Assembly: GCF_049116215.1 (NCBI RefSeq)
Contig: NZ_JAGDZB010000001.1
Span: 496,001 to 560,000, forward strand
Source of the DNA: Shimia sp049116215
GTDB lineage: Bacteria > Pseudomonadota > Alphaproteobacteria > Rhodobacterales > Rhodobacteraceae
Direction: 5' to 3'
DNA: 64,000 nt
Position numbers and translations under genes: made by a program. The notes beneath the pieces were generated by a model that searched no databases, was not told the origin of the DNA, and saw nothing but the letters and a program-made list of their open reading frames with translations. Positions 60,095-64,000 of the stretch are shown in pieces (the stretch's first letter is position 1; each line of letters starts with the position of its first letter).

Positions 60095-61417
60095 TTAACG
60101 CAAAATGGGAATCTCAGGAATCTGTTTGCCAGGCTCGGTGAGCGCGCGCGGCTGAGGCCCGCCAGTGGCCCAATCCAACAGCTCCACAGTGTGCACAATC
60201 GGCACATCCGTGCCCGAGCCAATCTGCATCATGCACCCGATATTGCCCGCGGCAATAATGTCCGGGTTCTTGGCTTCCAGCGTGCGCAGCTTGCGTGCCT
60301 TGAGCTGCTCGGAAATCTCTGGCTGCATCAGATTGTACGTGCCCGCAGATCCACAGCACAAATGACTATCCGCAGGCTCCACAACAGTGAAACCGGCCCT
60401 TTTCAACAAGTCCTTCGGATATGTCTTGATCTGCTGCCCATGTTGCAAAGAACAAGCCGCGTGATAGGCCACAACCGTTTCCTTTTCCGCACCATCAGGC
60501 AAATCCAACTTCATCAACACTTCGGACACGTCCATCGCAATGCCACTCACCCGCGCCGCATCTTCAGCCAACGCATCGTCGCGGAACATATGCCCATAGT
60601 CCTTTACGGTGGTGCCGCACCCCGACGTGTTGATCACTATCGCATCCAATCCGTCGCCATCCATCTCCGCACACCAGGCTTTGATGTTTTTGGCCGCGGT
60701 CGCATGGCTCTCGCTGGTTTTACCCATGTGATGCGTCAACGCCCCACAGCAGCCCGCCCCTTCGGCCACAACAACCTCACAGCCCAACCGTGTCAGCAGG
60801 CGAATTGTGGCATCATTGATGTCCGTGTTTAGCGCTTTCTGCGCGCAACCCGTCATCAGCGCCACGCGCATCTTTTTCTCGGCCACCGGTGCGAAGCTTT
60901 GCGGATCGTCGTTGCGACTAACTGGAGGGATCGACTTTGGCGCCATATCTAACATCGCGCGCAAACGAGCATCCGGCATCAAAAACCGGAACGGACGGCC
61001 AAGCTTGGCACCAATCAAAGCCCAACGAAACCGCATCGGATACGGCAATATCCGCGCCAGCACCCAACGCAAGGCGCGGTCGCTCAAGGGGCGCTTGTAG
61101 TTGTCCTCAATATACTCCCGCGCATGATCCACCAAATGCATGTAGTGCACCCCACTTGGACAGGTGGTCATGCAAGCAAGACAGCTCAGACAGCGGTCAA
61201 TATGTTTGACCGTCTTGGCATCCGGGACCCGCTCGTTTTCCAACATATCCTTGATCTGGTAAATCCGCCCACGCGGACTGTCGAGCTCATCGCCCAGCAC
61301 TTGATACGTGGGACAGGTGGCCGTGCAAAACCCGCAGTGCACACAGGCGCGCAAAATCTCATTCGCCCGCTGAATGCCGGGATCTTGCAGTTGGTCTTCG
61401 GTGAATGTTGTCTGCAT
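60095..61417 (-). CDS. glcF: Glycolate oxidase, iron-sulfur subunit
   Basis: 440 residues. Two [4Fe-4S] ferredoxin groups, CVHCGFCTATCPTY (about 32-45) and CLSCLACMTTCPSG (about 83-96), then two CCG domains with GCAGCCGALTHHMGK-type sequence (AEGAGCCGALTHHMGK) and SHLCCGSAGTYNL. Takes electrons from the GlcD/GlcE flavin to the respiratory chain. Starts 1 bp after the glcE stop, last gene of glcDEF. Confidence 0.93.
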   Translation of the reverse strand: MQTTFTEDQLQDPGIQRANEILRACVHCGFCTATCPTYQVLGDELDSPRGRIYQIKDMLENERVPDAKTVKHIDRCLSCLACMTTCPSGVHYMHLVDHAREYIEDNYKRPLSDRALRWVLARILPYPMRFRWALIGAKLGRPFRFLMPDARLRAMLDMAPKSIPPVSRNDDPQSFAPVAEKKMRVALMTGCAQKALNTDINDATIRLLTRLGCEVVVAEGAGCCGALTHHMGKTSESHATAAKNIKAWCAEMDGDGLDAIVINTSGCGTTVKDYGHMFRDDALAEDAARVSGIAMDVSEVLMKLDLPDGAEKETVVAYHAACSLQHGQQIKTYPKDLLKRAGFTVVEPADSHLCCGSAGTYNLMQPEISEQLKARKLRTLEAKNPDIIAAGNIGCMMQIGSGTDVPIVHTVELLDWATGGPQPRALTEPGKQIPEIPILR

Positions 61418-61418
61418 G

Positions 61419-62561
61419 TTACGCCCCCATCAATCCCGGGTTCAAAATACCACGCGGATCAAACTTCGCCCTTATGCCCCGAGACAAATTAGCCAAGGGC
61501 GCTGGCTCTGGCTGAAACACAGGCACTGTCGAGCGTGTTGTGTTTGCCGCTCTAATTAACGTCGCGTGCCCATCAAACGACATCTTGCGCACATCTGTAC
61601 CTTCCGGCACTTGTACCCAAATCAGCCCGCCGCCCCAGTCATAAAGCGTTGAGATATCGGCATATGCGGCGCGAAGTTGCGCCACAAGTGTTGGCCCATC
61701 GCTTGGCTTCACTGAGATCCGCCAAACGTCTCCACCGCCATTTTGTAAGACAGCCACATCTCGTACCCAAGCCCAACCAGCCGCAACCTTCTTTGCATCG
61801 CGCTCGGCAACCACTTCGCCACCAAACTTGCCCAACGCGTCCATCAACTTTGTGGCGCGGTAAGCCACAGACGCCTCTAATCCTTCGATCCGGATCATCG
61901 TCACTGGATACCCGTCCACACCGGATGGCGCATGTGCTGCGCCGCTTACATCGTAGGGCGACCCAAGCGCCGCACTCATCGCGGCCACCGCATCCACGTC
62001 TGACAAGCCATTGATCAAGACGCAGCCGACCGCCTCAGGCACCGCCTGCACCTTTAGGCTGACCTCGGTCAGGACCCCAAGTGTGCCCCAACTCCCTGCC
62101 ATCAATTTGACCAGATCATAACCAGTGACATTCTTCATCACCCGTCCGCCATTCTTCAGCACACGCCCCGCACCATCAACAAAGCGCACCCCCAACAGAC
62201 TGTCGCGACACGCACCACCTTGGATACGTCGCGGACCGCTGATGTTGCCGGCGACCACGCCACCAATCGTTGAGACACCTGTGGTGCCCAAAAGCCCTTG
62301 ATGATCCATTGGCTCAAACGCCAGCCGCTGCCCCTCTGCCGCCAATGTTGCTTCAATCTCAGCCAGGGGCGTGCCAGCCGCAGCCACCACTGTCAGCGCC
62401 CCCGGCTCATACAACGACACCCCGGAAAGACCAGCCGTGCTCAAAGCCGCACCCTGCACCGGCGCACCAATATCGCGTGTGCCGCCGCCTCGAATGCGCA
62501 GCGGATTTTGCGTTTGTGCAATCACTTCCGCCAGGTCTGCTTCTGTTGTTGGTGTCATCAT
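61419..62561 (-). CDS. glcE: Glycolate oxidase, FAD-binding subunit GlcE
   Basis: 380 residues, PCMH-type FAD domain: NPLRIRGGGTRDIGAPVQG, LTVVAAAGTPLAEIEATLA, GVSTIGGVVAGNISGPRRI and GGRVMKNVTGYDLVKLMAGS. GlcE partners GlcD and GlcF in oxidising glycolate to glyoxylate. Starts MMTPTTEADL; 75 bp with two hairpins separate it from glcD. Confidence 0.92.
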   Translation of the reverse strand: MMTPTTEADLAEVIAQTQNPLRIRGGGTRDIGAPVQGAALSTAGLSGVSLYEPGALTVVAAAGTPLAEIEATLAAEGQRLAFEPMDHQGLLGTTGVSTIGGVVAGNISGPRRIQGGACRDSLLGVRFVDGAGRVLKNGGRVMKNVTGYDLVKLMAGSWGTLGVLTEVSLKVQAVPEAVGCVLINGLSDVDAVAAMSAALGSPYDVSGAAHAPSGVDGYPVTMIRIEGLEASVAYRATKLMDALGKFGGEVVAERDAKKVAAGWAWVRDVAVLQNGGGDVWRISVKPSDGPTLVAQLRAAYADISTLYDWGGGLIWVQVPEGTDVRKMSFDGHATLIRAANTTRSTVPVFQPEPAPLANLSRGIRAKFDPRGILNPGLMGA

Positions 62562-62636
62562 CTTCGCTTGGCCTTCAAATATCCCGGGGTGAATTGGCAG
62601 CAGGCTGCCAAGAGGGGCTGGCCCCTCCCTGTTCTC
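62562..62636 (-). repeat. Two intra-operon hairpins and CCCGGGATATTTG box
   Basis: Between glcD and glcE: AGGGGC-TG-GCCCCT (62613-62626), TTGGCAGC-AG-GCTGCCAA (62594-62611) and, on the minus strand, CCCCGGGATATTTG (62576-62589). The box is shared with the element 3' of rmuC. The hairpins may stabilise the glcD message or lower glcEF expression. Confidence 0.6.
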
Positions 62637-64000
62637 TCACGCGTTCGCCATCCGGCGTCTTTCACTCGACGCCAAAGGAAACACCTTGGCAGGGTTCAGC
62701 AACCACTTGGGATCAAACACATCTTTCACCGCCATCTGAATATCGAGATCTTCCGGCAGATACTGATCCACCATCAAATCACGTTTCTCGATGCCCACCC
62801 CGTGTTCACCGGTCAGACAGCCACCGACCTCCACGCAAAGCCGCAGAATGTCCGCGCCAAAAGCCTCACATTTTTCCAAATCGCCCGGTTTGTTGGCGTC
62901 AAACAAGATCAGCGGATGCATATTCCCGTCCCCTGCGTGAAACACATTACCAACATCCAGGCCGTAGTCCTTGCTCAGCTCGCCAATCCGGCGCAGCACA
63001 TATGGCAACTGGCTCACCGGAATTGTACCATCCAGACACATGTAGTCGTTGATCTGCCCCATAGCGCCAAAGGCTGATTTCCGCCCCAACCAAATCCGTG
63101 CACTTTCTTCCGCGCTGGTGCTTTCGCGCAGCTCAACCGGCTTGTGCGTCCGCGCAATTGCCAAAATCCGCTCCAACTGCGCATCGATTTCTTCGTCCGA
63201 GCCTTCAACCTCAACAATTAACAGCGCCTCGCAATCCGGATAGCCAGCGCCAGCGAAAGCTTCGGTGGCGCGAATACAGGGGCGATCCATAAACTCAATC
63301 GCCACAGGCAAAATTCCAGCCTTGATAATGTCGGACACGCACTGTCCAGCCACTTCGTTGCTGTCAAAGCCCATCAAAACAGGCCGCGCGCCTTCAGGTT
63401 TGTGCAGAATGCGCAAGGTTGCTTCGGTTACGACGCCGAGCTGTCCCTCGCTGCCGCAGATCACGCCTAATAAATCCAACCCGCCAGCGTCCAAGTAGGC
63501 GCCGCCTATCTCGACCACCTCGCCCTCCATGGTCACCATGGTCACGGCCATCAGATTGTTGGTGGTTACGCCATATTTCAGACAATGAGCACCGCCGGAA
63601 TTCATCGCGATATTGCCTGCAATGGCACAGGCCAATTGGCTGGAAGGATCAGGCGCATAAAAGAACCCTTCTTCCTCCACAGCGCCGGAAACACTTAAAT
63701 TGGTGCGACCGGTTTGCACGCGGATGAAACGATTTTCATAATCTGTTTCAAGCACTTCGGTCATGCGTGCCACCCCCAGGATCACCGAATCTGCCGTGGG
63801 CATGGAACCGCCAGCCAACGACGTGCCCGCGCCGCGCGGCACGACAGGGACATTCTCTGCGTGGCAAATCTTCAACACAGCGGCGACCTCCTCCGTAGAG
63901 GCAGGCAAAACCGCGGCCAATGGTGGGCAGCGGTAGGCGGTCAGCGCGTCACACTCGTAGGCGCGGACTTCGACTTCGTCGGAGATCACCGCGTCGGCGG
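62637..64000 (-). CDS. glcD: Glycolate oxidase, FAD-linked subunit GlcD, 5' end cut off
   Basis: The frame runs out of the right window edge, so the first residues (probably about 25-30) are missing; 454 are visible. FAD-binding domain with VVPRGAGTSLAGGSMPTADS, IAGNIAMNSGGAHCLKYGVT, and the C-terminal oxidase domain with GNVFHAGDGNMHPLILFD, CLTGEHGVGIEKRDLM and a DVFDPKWLLNPAKVFP end. Oxidises glycolate (or D-lactate) to the keto acid. First visible gene of glcDEF. Confidence 0.93.
   Translation of the reverse strand, partial: ADAVISDEVEVRAYECDALTAYRCPPLAAVLPASTEEVAAVLKICHAENVPVVPRGAGTSLAGGSMPTADSVILGVARMTEVLETDYENRFIRVQTGRTNLSVSGAVEEEGFFYAPDPSSQLACAIAGNIAMNSGGAHCLKYGVTTNNLMAVTMVTMEGEVVEIGGAYLDAGGLDLLGVICGSEGQLGVVTEATLRILHKPEGARPVLMGFDSNEVAGQCVSDIIKAGILPVAIEFMDRPCIRATEAFAGAGYPDCEALLIVEVEGSDEEIDAQLERILAIARTHKPVELRESTSAEESARIWLGRKSAFGAMGQINDYMCLDGTIPVSQLPYVLRRIGELSKDYGLDVGNVFHAGDGNMHPLILFDANKPGDLEKCEAFGADILRLCVEVGGCLTGEHGVGIEKRDLMVDQYLPEDLDIQMAVKDVFDPKWLLNPAKVFPLASSERRRMANA

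Noticed and set aside
1..64000. tRNA, rRNA, insertion sequences, CRISPR arrays
   Set aside because: Read on both strands by eye, no cloverleaf-like block, rRNA core sequence, transposase frame or regular spaced repeats were seen. A covariance-model scan would be needed to exclude small RNAs.

Overview
The window looks like chromosomal DNA of a marine Roseobacter-group alphaproteobacterium (Rhodobacteraceae sensu lato). The reasons are gene content and order, a G+C near 60 percent, and typical extragenic motifs. The content includes a Tpa/Xsc/Pta taurine pathway with a MocR-type TauR, a SoeABC sulfite dehydrogenase, a SitABCD manganese transporter behind Fur/Mur-like boxes, GlcDEF, and a bacterial ALDH16 next to DeoC. 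No rRNA, tRNA, CRISPR array, transposase or phage gene was recognised.

Layout. 1-2.4 kb: saccharopine dehydrogenase pair and a LysE exporter. 2.4-5.4 kb: a flavodoxin-fold oxidoreductase divergent from its likely TetR repressor across three palindromic operators, then a Hint-domain protein and a small unknown protein. 5.4-10.2 kb: rmuC-mutL, then an omega-aminotransferase. 10.3-16.2 kb: a SulP permease and sitABCD. 16.3-20 kb: deoC, a small unknown gene and ALDH16. 20-26 kb: a chemotaxis receptor with a small secreted protein, a 1-Cys peroxiredoxin, an aldehyde dehydrogenase and an RhlE-type helicase.

26.2-44.9 kb is one sulfonate-to-sulfate block. TauABC import taurine, Tpa and Xsc convert it to acetyl phosphate and sulfite, and Pta makes acetyl-CoA. 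A citrate synthase family enzyme may pull acetyl-CoA onward. A TauE/SafE-like and a YeiH-like membrane protein may move sulfite or sulfate, and SoeABC oxidises sulfite at the membrane. Pairs of CTGGMC repeats 22-23 bp apart precede tpa, tauR and xsc and fit TauR operators.

44.9-52.9 kb is the most unusual region. It is a compact operon on the minus strand, with nine genes including an embedded one. It encodes a 645-residue AAA+ ATPase, a long coiled-coil protein, two large soluble proteins of unknown function and four small membrane proteins, one of them DUF1523-like. A low-G+C gene resembling the putative phage abortive-infection family (putAbiC/AbiC) sits inside it. I know of no described function for this set.

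53-64 kb: creatinase, a P1-family peptidase, an arylformamidase-like hydrolase, an MFS transporter, Hsp20, two tandem secreted trypsin-like proteases with the same C-terminal tail, and glcDEF (glcD is cut by the window end). Most antisense open frames in this G+C-rich sequence were judged to be shadows and left out.
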